The notes beneath the pieces were generated by a model. The model saw only the letters and a list, made by a program, of their open reading frames with translations. It was not told the DNA's origin and searched no databases. DNA of 39,292 nucleotides from a bacterium. Its GTDB lineage: Bacteria; Thermosulfidibacterota; Thermosulfidibacteria; Thermosulfidibacterales; JALWSI01. The stretch lies in assembly GCA_027080315.1 (NCBI GenBank), contig JALWSI010000222.1, forward strand, positions 1 through 39,292, in the 5' to 3' direction. Below, in pieces: positions 23,903 to 31,707 of this stretch (positions are counted from its first letter, which is position 1; each line of letters opens with the position of its first letter). The translations under genes were made by a program, and so were the position numbers.

Positions 23903-25100
23903 CAGCCAGTTTGAAAATGGGGAGGTAAAGGGCAATAACTATGGTGCCTATGAACCCCCCAATAAAGACCAGCATCAAGGGCTCAACCATTGAGGTCAAC
24001 GCCTCAACGGCAGCATCAACCTCGTCCTCAAAAAAGTCCGCAACCTTATCCATCATCTCATCAACAGCTCCAGTCTGCTCACCGGCAGCGAGCATCTCAA
24101 GCATCATGGGAGGGAAAACCCCAGAGACCTGAAGGCTCTTTGACAACAGCTCACCCTTTGCCACATCGTCTCTGGCCTTGAGAAGAGCATCGGCTATCAC
24201 CTTGTTACCAGAGGTGCCGGCGATTATGTCCAACGAATCAAGAATCGGAATACCGCTCTTCACCATTGTGGCAAGACTTCGGGAGATACGGGCCACTGCA
24301 ACCTTTCTCATGAGGGGCCCGATAATGAACACCCTGAGAGAGAGTCTGTCTATGAACTCCTTAATCTGATCCACCTTCAAGAGAAACTTCATGGCCACTC
24401 CGAAGGCCACAAGACCAATCAGCACATAGACATAAGAGGATCTGAGAAAGTTGCTCATATCAATAATGAACTTGGTTAAGGCAGGAAGCTCAACATGGGA
24501 CTGGTTAAAGATATCAACAAAGGTTGGCACAATCTTTATGAGCAAGAAGGCTGCTATACAGATGGCCATGACAATCACAAACAAGGGATAAACCATGGCC
24601 GTTATAACCTTACGCCTGAGGGCGAGTATCTTCTCAATAAAGATAAACCAGCGATTGAGCATGAGATCCAGATTACCAGTGGCCTCTCCTGCCTCAACCA
24701 TGCTTATGTAGAGTTTGCTAAAGGTCTCTGGATGACGCTTCAAAGCCTCTGAGAACTTACTGCCACCCTCAACATCCTCTCTTATCTCAGTAAGAATCTG
24801 GGCCAGCTTCTTGCTGGTCACCTGTTGAGCAAGGGTGTTTATTGCCGTAGGCAGAGGAATTCCTGCCCCTATCATGGCAGCAAGCTGTCTGGTGAAGACG
24901 GCAACATGTTTAATCCTAACCTTGGGCTTAAGAAAGGGAAGAGAGATCTCTTTCCTCAGTCCCTTCTCAACGGGTTTTATTGTGAGGGGATAGAGCCCCT
25001 GGCTTCTCAGCTTTCTCTCGGCCGCTTGAGGAGTAGGAGCATCAACCTCTCCTGAGACAACCTCCCCATCTACATCCCGGGCCTTATAGCTGAACTTCAA
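23886..25100 (-). CDS. Type II secretion / type IV pilus inner-membrane platform protein (GspF/PilC family)
   Basis: GspF/PilC is the polytopic platform that couples the assembly ATPase to pilin or pseudopilin polymerisation. The 404-residue product has the N-terminal MKFSYKARDVDGEVVSGEV, then two duplicated cytosolic GspF domains: FTRQLAAMIGAGIPLPTAI with MVEAGEATGNLD, and ISRSLATMVKSGIPILDSL with MLAAGEQTGAVDEMM. Three transmembrane segments are visible (about 170-195, 222-245 and 375-400), ending LYLPIFKLAGAV. The start is TTG at 25100, preceded by AGGAGAG. No GspE/PilB ATPase, pilin or secretin gene is adjacent, so it is an orphan here and must work with components encoded elsewhere. Confidence 0.94.
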   Translation of the reverse strand: MKFSYKARDVDGEVVSGEVDAPTPQAAERKLRSQGLYPLTIKPVEKGLRKEISLPFLKPKVRIKHVAVFTRQLAAMIGAGIPLPTAINTLAQQVTSKKLAQILTEIREDVEGGSKFSEALKRHPETFSKLYISMVEAGEATGNLDLMLNRWFIFIEKILALRRKVITAMVYPLFVIVMAICIAAFLLIKIVPTFVDIFNQSHVELPALTKFIIDMSNFLRSSYVYVLIGLVAFGVAMKFLLKVDQIKEFIDRLSLRVFIIGPLMRKVAVARISRSLATMVKSGIPILDSLDIIAGTSGNKVIADALLKARDDVAKGELLSKSLQVSGVFPPMMLEMLAAGEQTGAVDEMMDKVADFFEDEVDAAVEALTSMVEPLMLVFIGGFIGTIVIALYLPIFKLAGAVGG

Positions 25101-25110
25101 TCAATCTCTC

Positions 25111-26358
25111 CTAAATGTACTCTAAATGGACAGCCCCCCATGTTCCACAAGAGTCGCACCTGTCGTTCCACTGGTCCAGGACGGCACCGCATTCCTGGCA
25201 TTTGAACCTCTGAAGCAGCCCTTCGGTGCATCCCTTTGAATACATCTCCAAGGCGATCTTATCCTCTCCATTGGCCTCCCTGGCCTTGGCCCTCAATAGA
25301 TCCGCCATGGCAATGGGGGCATCAATGAGCCCTGCCGCCTTCACCGCCTCAGAGAACATTCCCAGTCTCAAATAGAGCATCACCAAAGGAATGCGAGACT
25401 GGGGGCTTTTGGTGTTGGCAGAGGCGAACTTCTGGAAGAAGTGGATGGCCTCTGCAGGGTGGTTCTCTTCTGCCACAAGCTCCATGAGCCTCTCTGCAAG
25501 CTCAAGAGCTTCAGGGTTCTCCATAAGCCCCTTCTGAAGCCTCTCCACCGCCTTTTTGGGCTCTACCAACTGGGAATAGGCCATGTAGGCAGGAACAAAC
25601 TTTGGGTACTTCTTGGTCAACTTAAGCATGGCTGCCGCATCCTTCTCTTCCAAGGCAACCTGATATAGCAACCCCGTTAACCTCTTCTCCTCTTTTTCAC
25701 GAAGGCTTTGGGGGGTCTCCTTCACCAGCCTCTCCTGAAAGGCTATAGCCCTGCTGCTCTCGTGTAATCCAAGATGAGCCTCCACAAGCAACCTCAACAC
25801 CACCGCCTTGGGAGCCTTTTTATCTTTGAGCAGGGGCTTAAGCTCATCTAAAGCCTTAGAGTAATCCCCCATGGCCAGAAGGGTTCGGGACATCTCTATG
25901 CCCAAGACAGGGTTCTGTCCACCAGCCTGCTTCAGCTTAGTGTTAAGCTGAAGAGCCTCTTTGAGACGTCCCTCTTCTCTCAATACTCTACTCATAAGGG
26001 CACCAGCCAGCACAAAGGAGGAGTCTTCCTTCAAGGCCTTCTTCAACAGCTCAAGGGCATCCTCCTTTCTACCCTCCCCATAAAGGGTCTCTGCTGCAGA
26101 ATAGAGAGACTCAACCAAGGAGCGGGTCTCTTCCCTCTTCTTCCACTTACGCCTCTCAACAAGGAAGCCAACCTCGCGTCCAAGGTTCATGAGGTAAGAG
26201 ACGAGAAAGCCCACAGTCATCAGCACAACAACTACCAGAACAAAGGGAACATCGTAGGCAATATGGTTGGTGAGTTTAACATGCACAGACTGTGGATTCA
26301 TCATAAGAACATAGATCACCAATGCCAAAGGTATGATTGACGCTAAAAGAAACCTCAT
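25111..26358 (-). CDS. lapB: LapA-LapB fusion: LPS assembly regulator with two membrane helices, TPRs and rubredoxin-like C-terminus
   Basis: In E. coli, LapA (DUF1049, two helices) and LapB (YciM: one helix, TPRs, rubredoxin-type metal domain) are separate adjacent genes, and LapB directs FtsH to degrade LpxC. Here one 415-residue reading frame appears to carry both. Helices lie at about 3-21 and 37-58, with the LapA-like NPQSVHVKL between them, followed by a basic linker (about 68-76). Several TPR repeats follow (for example RKEDALELLKKALKEDSSF), then two CxxC pairs, C387/C390 and C401/C404, in a rubredoxin-like knuckle. The start ATG overlaps the rsfS stop (ATGA), with AGGAGG just upstream. 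It implies LPS and LpxC control in this organism. Confidence 0.85.
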   Translation of the reverse strand: MRFLLASIIPLALVIYVLMMNPQSVHVKLTNHIAYDVPFVLVVVVLMTVGFLVSYLMNLGREVGFLVERRKWKKREETRSLVESLYSAAETLYGEGRKEDALELLKKALKEDSSFVLAGALMSRVLREEGRLKEALQLNTKLKQAGGQNPVLGIEMSRTLLAMGDYSKALDELKPLLKDKKAPKAVVLRLLVEAHLGLHESSRAIAFQERLVKETPQSLREKEEKRLTGLLYQVALEEKDAAAMLKLTKKYPKFVPAYMAYSQLVEPKKAVERLQKGLMENPEALELAERLMELVAEENHPAEAIHFFQKFASANTKSPQSRIPLVMLYLRLGMFSEAVKAAGLIDAPIAMADLLRAKAREANGEDKIALEMYSKGCTEGLLQRFKCQECGAVLDQWNDRCDSCGTWGAVHLEYI

Positions 26359-26747
26359 TCCTCCTCCTCCTTAGGCCAGAGCTTAGGCACGTCTCCCCAC
26401 AATCTATCCAGATCGTAGAGCCTTCGTTCTTCCTCTCTGAATACGTGTACAGCTATATCACCGTAATCCAGTAGAATCCACTTTGCAGTATCATAGCCCT
26501 CCATGCGCCACAGATGCCAACCCCTCTTTGAGAAGGCAATCTCAACCTCGTCTGCAATGGCCCGGGCCTGGGCGGTGCTGAAAGCGGTACATATCACAAA
26601 GGCGCCCACTATTGCACTGTACTCCCTTAGATCCAAGGCCACGATCTCTTCCCCCAACTTATCCTCCATGGCCCCAACGGCCACCTGCACCTTACTTAAA
26701 AGGCTATCTTTCTGCCCCACATCCTCTTCAAGAACGGTACAACCCAT
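26355..26747 (-). CDS. rsfS: Ribosomal silencing factor RsfS
   Basis: RsfS binds uL14 on the 50S subunit and blocks subunit joining under nutrient limitation. The 130-residue product has the family core: MEDKLGEEIVALDLREYSAI, VICTAFSTAQARAIADEV, and the C-terminal GYDTAKWILLDYGDIAVHVFREEERRLYDLDRLWGD (pieces). The acidic tail PKEEEE is short and usual. ATG at 26747 overlaps the nadD end by 20 nt; TTG 26756 and GTG 26720 are alternatives. The nadD-rsfS pairing is conserved in many bacteria and supports the call. Confidence 0.95.
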   Translation of the reverse strand: MGCTVLEEDVGQKDSLLSKVQVAVGAMEDKLGEEIVALDLREYSAIVGAFVICTAFSTAQARAIADEVEIAFSKRGWHLWRMEGYDTAKWILLDYGDIAVHVFREEERRLYDLDRLWGDVPKLWPKEEEE

Positions 26748-27387
26748 GCTCTCCAATGTACTCTTCCACCTCTCCTTTTACCAGGTATTTTATCCCCAAT
26801 CCCTCACCCAATCTACCTCTAATCATAGAAGAAGAGATACCTATCTGTGGAACCGGAGTCAAACGAAGGGTGTTTGAAGCCCCCTCAACCTCGCACCTCC
26901 AAACCCTACCCTCAATATGGTAGAACTCTACCTGGGGAAACCTGAGAGAGAGCACCTTTAGATACCTTTGTAGCTCTTCTGAGCTAACTTCAAAACCGGC
27001 CCTCTCCATAACCACTATGCTCGTCTGGCTCAGGACCCTGGGAGGTTGGTGCCAGGTGTGGATATTTAGAAAGGCCTCTGTGCCAATAATGAAGTGGAAC
27101 TCTCCTTTGTAGAGCCTTTTCAATTCCTCAAGGGTGTCAGCGGTGTAAGAAGGGCCATCTCTTTCTGCCTCAATCTCGCACAACTCAAAAGCGGGGTTAT
27201 CCTCTATGGCCAACGCCACCATCTTGCTCCTGTGGCGATATGAGAGCACCTCTCTCTTGTGGGGAGGAGAGGCAGAGGGAATGAAGAGAATCCTGTCTAA
27301 AGCCGCATCCTCAAGCACCCATTGGGCCACGATGAGATGGCCCATATGGATAGGATTAAAGGTGCCTCCAAAGAGTCCCAGCCTCAC
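26728..27387 (-). CDS. nadD: Nicotinate-nucleotide adenylyltransferase NadD
   Basis: NadD makes nicotinate adenine dinucleotide from NaMN and ATP, a required step in NAD synthesis. The 219-residue product has the nucleotidyltransferase motif GGTFNPIHMGH (H14 and H17), IPSASPPHK, FIIGTEAFLNIHTWHQP and the C-terminal ISSSMIRGRL (ISSTxIR motif). The region before that motif has a slightly unusual insert, VWRCEVEGASNTLRLTPV. The start is GTG at 27387, overlapping the dinG stop by 4 nt (GTGA). Confidence 0.96.
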   Translation of the reverse strand: MRLGLFGGTFNPIHMGHLIVAQWVLEDAALDRILFIPSASPPHKREVLSYRHRSKMVALAIEDNPAFELCEIEAERDGPSYTADTLEELKRLYKGEFHFIIGTEAFLNIHTWHQPPRVLSQTSIVVMERAGFEVSSEELQRYLKVLSLRFPQVEFYHIEGRVWRCEVEGASNTLRLTPVPQIGISSSMIRGRLGEGLGIKYLVKGEVEEYIGEHGLYRS

Positions 27388-29300
27388 AAAAGGTCCTCCC
27401 CGTAAACCACCTTGGAGTCCCTTGGCAAGGCCTCCAAAAAGAGCCTGCCGTAGGACTTCTTAACTATTCTGGGATCAAGCAGATAAACCCTGCCTCTGTC
27501 CTCTTCGGTGCGAATCAACCGGCCAATCCCCTGCTTAAAGAGAATAACCGCATCGGGAAGAGAGAAGTCAGAGAAGGGATTCATCCCCCTTGACTGCAAA
27601 AACCTGCTCATGGCCTTAACCATGGGCTCATCTGGAGACCTGAAGGGAAGCTTAACTATCACCAAACTCTTCAAAGAGTCCCCCGGCAGGTCAACCCCCT
27701 CCCAAAAGCTCGCCACTCCCAAAAGCACGCCTTGTGGGTCCTCTGCAAAGGCCCTCTGAAGGGCCTCTCTTGGCCCATCGCCCTGAATGTACCACGATAG
27801 ATGAGGAAACCTGGCTTTAAGTCTCTCCCCTAGCTGTCTCATGGTTGAGATGGCGGTGAAGAGACACATTGTGCCTCCTCCCTCCCTCTCCACGATTGAC
27901 TCAATAAGGCGGCATAGCTCATCTAAATAGCCCCTATCCCTTGGATCAGGAGCATCGGAGAAGAGCACCACCTCCATCTGCCTCCCCCAATCAAAGGGAG
28001 ACTCCACAACAAGCTCCTTGGCGTAGGCTGGAATCCCAAGGCTTCTCCTTAGATACCCAAAGGAGCCTCCTACCGTGAGGGTGGCAGAGGTAAGCACCAC
28101 CGCCTCCATAGAGCTAAAGAGCAACTCTGACAGTAGTTCCCCTACATCCACCCTGATGAGCCTGAACACGGGATGGATATCCTTTTCAGGAGGCTCAACC
28201 CACCTAACATCCCCTTCCCTCTTCGCCTCCACAAAGCCTTTCAGCCCATCCCTGAAGGAGACCACATCCTTCACCCCAAGCTCCAAGGAGAGACGGGCTG
28301 CAACCTCTGGCTCCATCTCCCTCAGCAACACCTCACTGGCCAGCACAGCCTTGTCCAAGTGGAATACTATCTCTTTCAACATCATCTCTATCTCTGGTGT
28401 AACCACCCTCTCCCACTCAACATTGGTCTCCTTCTTCTCCCACAGGGGAAGAAGCTCACGGGAAAGGTTTAGCACCTGCCCTCTCACCGGAGACAACCAC
28501 TGGATCACCTCTTCTTCCATATTGGCCAGAAGGCTCCGTTTTTTGGTTATTCCCTCCAGTACCTCTGAGAGTCTGCCAAGATCCACGTTGCAGCCCAACA
28601 CCTCCATGGCCACCCTCTCCAGTTTGTGGGCCTCATCAATCACCAGAACCTGGGGATGAGGCATAGAGGTGTTCTCTCCAGCGAGATGGCTCAAAAGGAT
28701 GTGATGGTTCACCACCACTACCTGAGACTTCACAGCCTGACGCACCATCTTAAAGTAGAAACACCTGCGGTTGTAAGGACAGCTGTTTCCAAGGCAGTAC
28801 TCTCCGCTGCTCCCCACAAGGTAAGAGAGGTTAAAGAAGGGAGATCTCTCCAAGTCTCCATCCTCTGTCTGCCTTGCCCACTCCATCACCTGGGCAAGCG
28901 TCTCCTTGTCCGCACCTCCTCGTCCTGCAGCCCAGTGAAGCTTAAAAAGGCATAGGTAATTCTGTCGCCCTTTGAAGAGGGTGGCCTTGAAGGGATGGGG
29001 TAGCACCTTTTGCAGCAAAGGCACCTCGTGATTCATGATCTGGTTCTGAAGGTTCTTGGTGGTGGTTGATATGATAACAGGGTCATCCCTATCCCAAGCC
29101 GCTTTAATTGCTCCAGCAAGATAGGCCAGGCTCTTGCCCGTTCCAGTGCCCGCCTCAATAACCGCCACTCCCCCTTCCTCAAAGGTCTCCAATATGACCT
29201 GGGCCATCTCCTCCTGCCCTTTTCTGTATTTGAAGCCCTCCCATCTCTGGGCCAGAAGGCCAGTAGAAGAAAATAGGCTCTCCCACTCAATATCCACCAT
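27384..29300 (-). CDS. dinG: DinG/XPD-family ATP-dependent DNA helicase
   Basis: This SF2 helicase is expected to unwind forked DNA, R-loops or G-quadruplexes and uses a 4Fe-4S cluster. The 638-residue product has Walker A (EAGTGTGKSLAYL), STTTKNLQNQI, a four-Cys Fe-S region (YLCLF then EYCLGNSC and RRCFYF), VVVNHH, the Walker B/DEAH motif (LVIDEAHKLE), and the C-terminal motor motifs LTSATLTVGG, GVASFWEGVDLPGDSL and QGIGRLIRTEEDRG. No exonuclease domain precedes it. ATG at 29300 shares one base with the stop of the preceding gene (TGATG), with GGGGGA upstream. Confidence 0.94.
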   Translation of the reverse strand: MVDIEWESLFSSTGLLAQRWEGFKYRKGQEEMAQVILETFEEGGVAVIEAGTGTGKSLAYLAGAIKAAWDRDDPVIISTTTKNLQNQIMNHEVPLLQKVLPHPFKATLFKGRQNYLCLFKLHWAAGRGGADKETLAQVMEWARQTEDGDLERSPFFNLSYLVGSSGEYCLGNSCPYNRRCFYFKMVRQAVKSQVVVVNHHILLSHLAGENTSMPHPQVLVIDEAHKLERVAMEVLGCNVDLGRLSEVLEGITKKRSLLANMEEEVIQWLSPVRGQVLNLSRELLPLWEKKETNVEWERVVTPEIEMMLKEIVFHLDKAVLASEVLLREMEPEVAARLSLELGVKDVVSFRDGLKGFVEAKREGDVRWVEPPEKDIHPVFRLIRVDVGELLSELLFSSMEAVVLTSATLTVGGSFGYLRRSLGIPAYAKELVVESPFDWGRQMEVVLFSDAPDPRDRGYLDELCRLIESIVEREGGGTMCLFTAISTMRQLGERLKARFPHLSWYIQGDGPREALQRAFAEDPQGVLLGVASFWEGVDLPGDSLKSLVIVKLPFRSPDEPMVKAMSRFLQSRGMNPFSDFSLPDAVILFKQGIGRLIRTEEDRGRVYLLDPRIVKKSYGRLFLEALPRDSKVVYGEDLL

Positions 29301-30322
29301 CAGCTTCCCCCGGCTGTAGGTGCCCAGAACTTCCTAAGTTTGGCAGCAATGATCTCTCTTTTTGTGATAGGCGTGAACATGGAGTAGAACTGTTCAACGC
29401 TGCAGGTGGCATTGCCAAGTATCTCTCTCCTCTTCTCAAGAAGCTCAGGTAGTGCAAGAAGACCATGAAGTTTTCCTTTGAAGTAAGGGCCCCATTGACC
29501 GAGTTTAACGCAAAAGTAGAAAAACATGGCCATCTCTCCCAAAAGATAGGGCAAGAAACACCTAAGGAGTATTGAAACAGGGAGGTTCTTAACCCTCACG
29601 AAGGTGGTGTTTCTCACAGTGTAGTAAACAGAAAGAGGGCTATTGTTCACTATTGAAGATCTAACCTTGTGATGGACCACAGCCTTGGGAGAGTACCACA
29701 CCTCCCATCCTCTCCACCACGCCCTCATAGAGAGGTCCATATCCTCCCAGATGAGAAAGAAGTCCTCATCAAAAAAGCCCACATCCTCTATGCACTCCCT
29801 CTTGTAAAGGGCGGCCCCTGCACAGCCCCCCACCACCCTCTCCTCTTGAGATCGGCAGGATGCAGGCTTACCCTCACCCATCTTAAACCCCTTGAGCACT
29901 GTGGAGAAACCGTCACCTGCGCTGTCTATTATCGCTTCTCCGTAAACAAGGAGCTTTGAAGCCACAATTCCACATCTGGGATGGCGCTTCATGGTCAAGA
30001 CCATCTCTTCCAACCACCGGGAGTCTGCAACTGCATCGTTATTCAAGAGGGCTATGAGATCCCCTTTGGAAACCTGAAAGCCAAGGTTGTTGGCCTTGGC
30101 AAACCCAAGGTTCTCTCCAGTGGGGATAACGGTTAGGGGCAACCTGCCGTCAAAGGAGTGAATCACCCCAAGGGAGTTATCGGTGGATCCGTTGTCAACA
30201 ACAACCACTTGAGCCGGAAGCATACTCTGGTTGGTGAGGCTCTCCAAACACTCTCCAATAACGGCCTCACCGCTCCAGTTCACCACTATTACGGTTATCT
30301 TAGGGGATTCCACAGGGCTCAT
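29300..30322 (-). CDS. Glycosyltransferase family 2 (rhamnosyltransferase-like)
   Basis: This is an inverting GT-A enzyme of the rhamnosyl/WcaA type. The 340-residue product begins MSPVESPKITVIVVNWSGE, then VVVDNGSTDNS, TGENLGFAKANNLGF, IALLNNDAVADSRWLEEMV (DXD-equivalent NND), VGGCAGAALYKRE, GFFDEDFFLIWEDMDLSMRAWWRG (pieces; catalytic ED) and VVHHKVRSS. A hydrophobic stretch near residues 265-285 suggests membrane association. The start ATG at 30322 overlaps the methyltransferase stop (ATGA). An in-frame extension to 30367 inside the methyltransferase gene is rejected. Together with the methyltransferase it probably adds or decorates a surface-glycan sugar. Confidence 0.92.
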   Translation of the reverse strand: MSPVESPKITVIVVNWSGEAVIGECLESLTNQSMLPAQVVVVDNGSTDNSLGVIHSFDGRLPLTVIPTGENLGFAKANNLGFQVSKGDLIALLNNDAVADSRWLEEMVLTMKRHPRCGIVASKLLVYGEAIIDSAGDGFSTVLKGFKMGEGKPASCRSQEERVVGGCAGAALYKRECIEDVGFFDEDFFLIWEDMDLSMRAWWRGWEVWYSPKAVVHHKVRSSIVNNSPLSVYYTVRNTTFVRVKNLPVSILLRCFLPYLLGEMAMFFYFCVKLGQWGPYFKGKLHGLLALPELLEKRREILGNATCSVEQFYSMFTPITKREIIAAKLRKFWAPTAGGS

Positions 30323-31521
30323 TCCCGGGGAGTGGCAACAACATAATATCCAGGTGCCCTCAGGCACGATTCATCAACACCTGGCAGTATTCCCGCAAGC
30401 CTCTTAAGCTCATCCTCATACTTCTGAGGTAAAGGAGCAGGCTGGGGCTCCTGAACCAGCACCTCAAACCCCGCCTCTTCAAACATCTCCCTCAAGGTGG
30501 CCTTTGTGAAGAAACGGAGATGCTCTACACACAAAAGACCCACAGGCACATAGTCAAACCTTCCCTGAAGCATGGCCCTGATAATGGGATAGAATCCTGT
30601 GTTAGGCACAGAGACTATCACCCTTCCCTTTTCAGTCAGCCATCCCCTAACCTTTCTCAAGAATCCCCAAGGATCTCTAAGGTGTTCTAAAATGTCTCCC
30701 AGAACCACAAGATCAAAAATCCTGTTCCAGTTGGGGGTATCCAACTCCACATCCATCACCTCTACCCTGTCCAGCACCTTGGCGGCCTTAGAGGCAGACT
30801 CTTCAAGGATCTCTATTCCCCAAACCTCACATCCAAACCTGTTTTTCAAAAGCCTGCCGAACTCACCCTTGGCACAACCCACATCCAAAACCCGTTTGGG
30901 GGCAAAGGTGATAAACTTAAGCATATCCTCGCGACTGCTGCCGTAAAAGTCTGCAAAAAAGTGGACCAAGCCACCGGCGGCAACAATTCTTCCACCCTTA
31001 GCCACCGCCTTCAATATGTCCGCAAGGGGAAGCTCGTCTCTCAAACCTTGAAAGGAAGAGGCAGGCAGGGCGCCAATCAGGGGATTGAACTCCCCTTGAA
31101 CCTCTCTTCGCTCATGGCTCCAGCCCTTTCCAATCTCCTCAAGATCATTTGGGGTCCAATAGGCCACAGGGAGACCCTGAGAAGGAGGGAAAGAGGGCCC
31201 CATGGGAAGGGCCAGAGCCCCCCCCTCTTTCAAAGCCGACACTAAGGGCCTCCACCAAGAGGTGGAAAAACACGCCCGTCTTGTCAAAGAGATGACCAGA
31301 AACTCCACCCTATTATCCTCAACCACCCTCTTCAACTCAGCGGTGGAAGAGGCTTGGGGAAAAGAGAGGGAAACGGCTTTATCCCCTGCGCTCTTCTTAA
31401 AAGTGTCAAAAGAGAGCTTATCCAGCCATTCTCCAGGCATCCCACCCTCCCAGATCTCATCCTGGGGAAGGTAGGCCATGAGAATCGACTCTCCCTCCTC
31501 ACCTCGTATTAACCAGTACAT
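30319..31521 (-). CDS. SAM-dependent methyltransferase with unrecognised N-terminal domain
   Basis: The C-terminal half of this 400-residue product is a class I methyltransferase (Methyltransf_23 type). Motif I is VLDVGCAKGEFGRLL, the acidic loop is VWGIEI, and FDLVVLGDILEHLRDPWGFL is followed by GRVIVSVPN, the pattern of glycan- or ubiquinone-like methyltransferases. The first 190 residues or so (MYWLIRGEEGESILMAYLP onward) match no family I know. They could be a substrate-binding domain or a degenerate second methyltransferase. The start ATG at 31521 follows AAGGAGG at ideal spacing; an upstream in-frame extension is unnecessary. It heads the leftward operon, and the GT2 gene overlaps it. 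Confidence 0.83.
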   Translation of the reverse strand: MYWLIRGEEGESILMAYLPQDEIWEGGMPGEWLDKLSFDTFKKSAGDKAVSLSFPQASSTAELKRVVEDNRVEFLVISLTRRACFSTSWWRPLVSALKEGGALALPMGPSFPPSQGLPVAYWTPNDLEEIGKGWSHERREVQGEFNPLIGALPASSFQGLRDELPLADILKAVAKGGRIVAAGGLVHFFADFYGSSREDMLKFITFAPKRVLDVGCAKGEFGRLLKNRFGCEVWGIEILEESASKAAKVLDRVEVMDVELDTPNWNRIFDLVVLGDILEHLRDPWGFLRKVRGWLTEKGRVIVSVPNTGFYPIIRAMLQGRFDYVPVGLLCVEHLRFFTKATLREMFEEAGFEVLVQEPQPAPLPQKYEDELKRLAGILPGVDESCLRAPGYYVVATPRE

Positions 31522-31636
31522 TGCTCCTCCTTCCAACCCATCCCATAAAGGCCTATGAACAAATCTATCCATCTACCCTAACAAAGTCCAACTACCATCT
31601 TGCAAATGCAAAAAGTGGGAATACCTTTTGCTTCCC

Positions 31637-31666
31637 TTGACAAAACCATGTGAAGAGATGTTCTTT
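31637..31666 (+). promoter_or_regulatory. Perfect -35 box upstream of the acyl-CoA ligase, with poor -10
   Basis: TTGACA at 31637-31642 lies in the divergent spacer between the methyltransferase and the ligase genes. At 17-18 nt spacing only TTCTTT-like sequence is found, so the -10 is weak. Promoter activity may need an activator, or the match may be chance. The rest of the spacer (31522-31707) shows nothing else definite. Confidence 0.25.
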
Positions 31667-31707
31667 CACAGTGGGAGTTCGTTAACCACCGTGCGAGGAG
31701 GAAAGCA

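Noticed and set aside
31261-31480. Plus-strand frames opposite the methyltransferase N-terminus
   Set aside because: No ribosome binding site or family signal, and the minus-strand gene has a strong start and continuous reading into a real methyltransferase domain.
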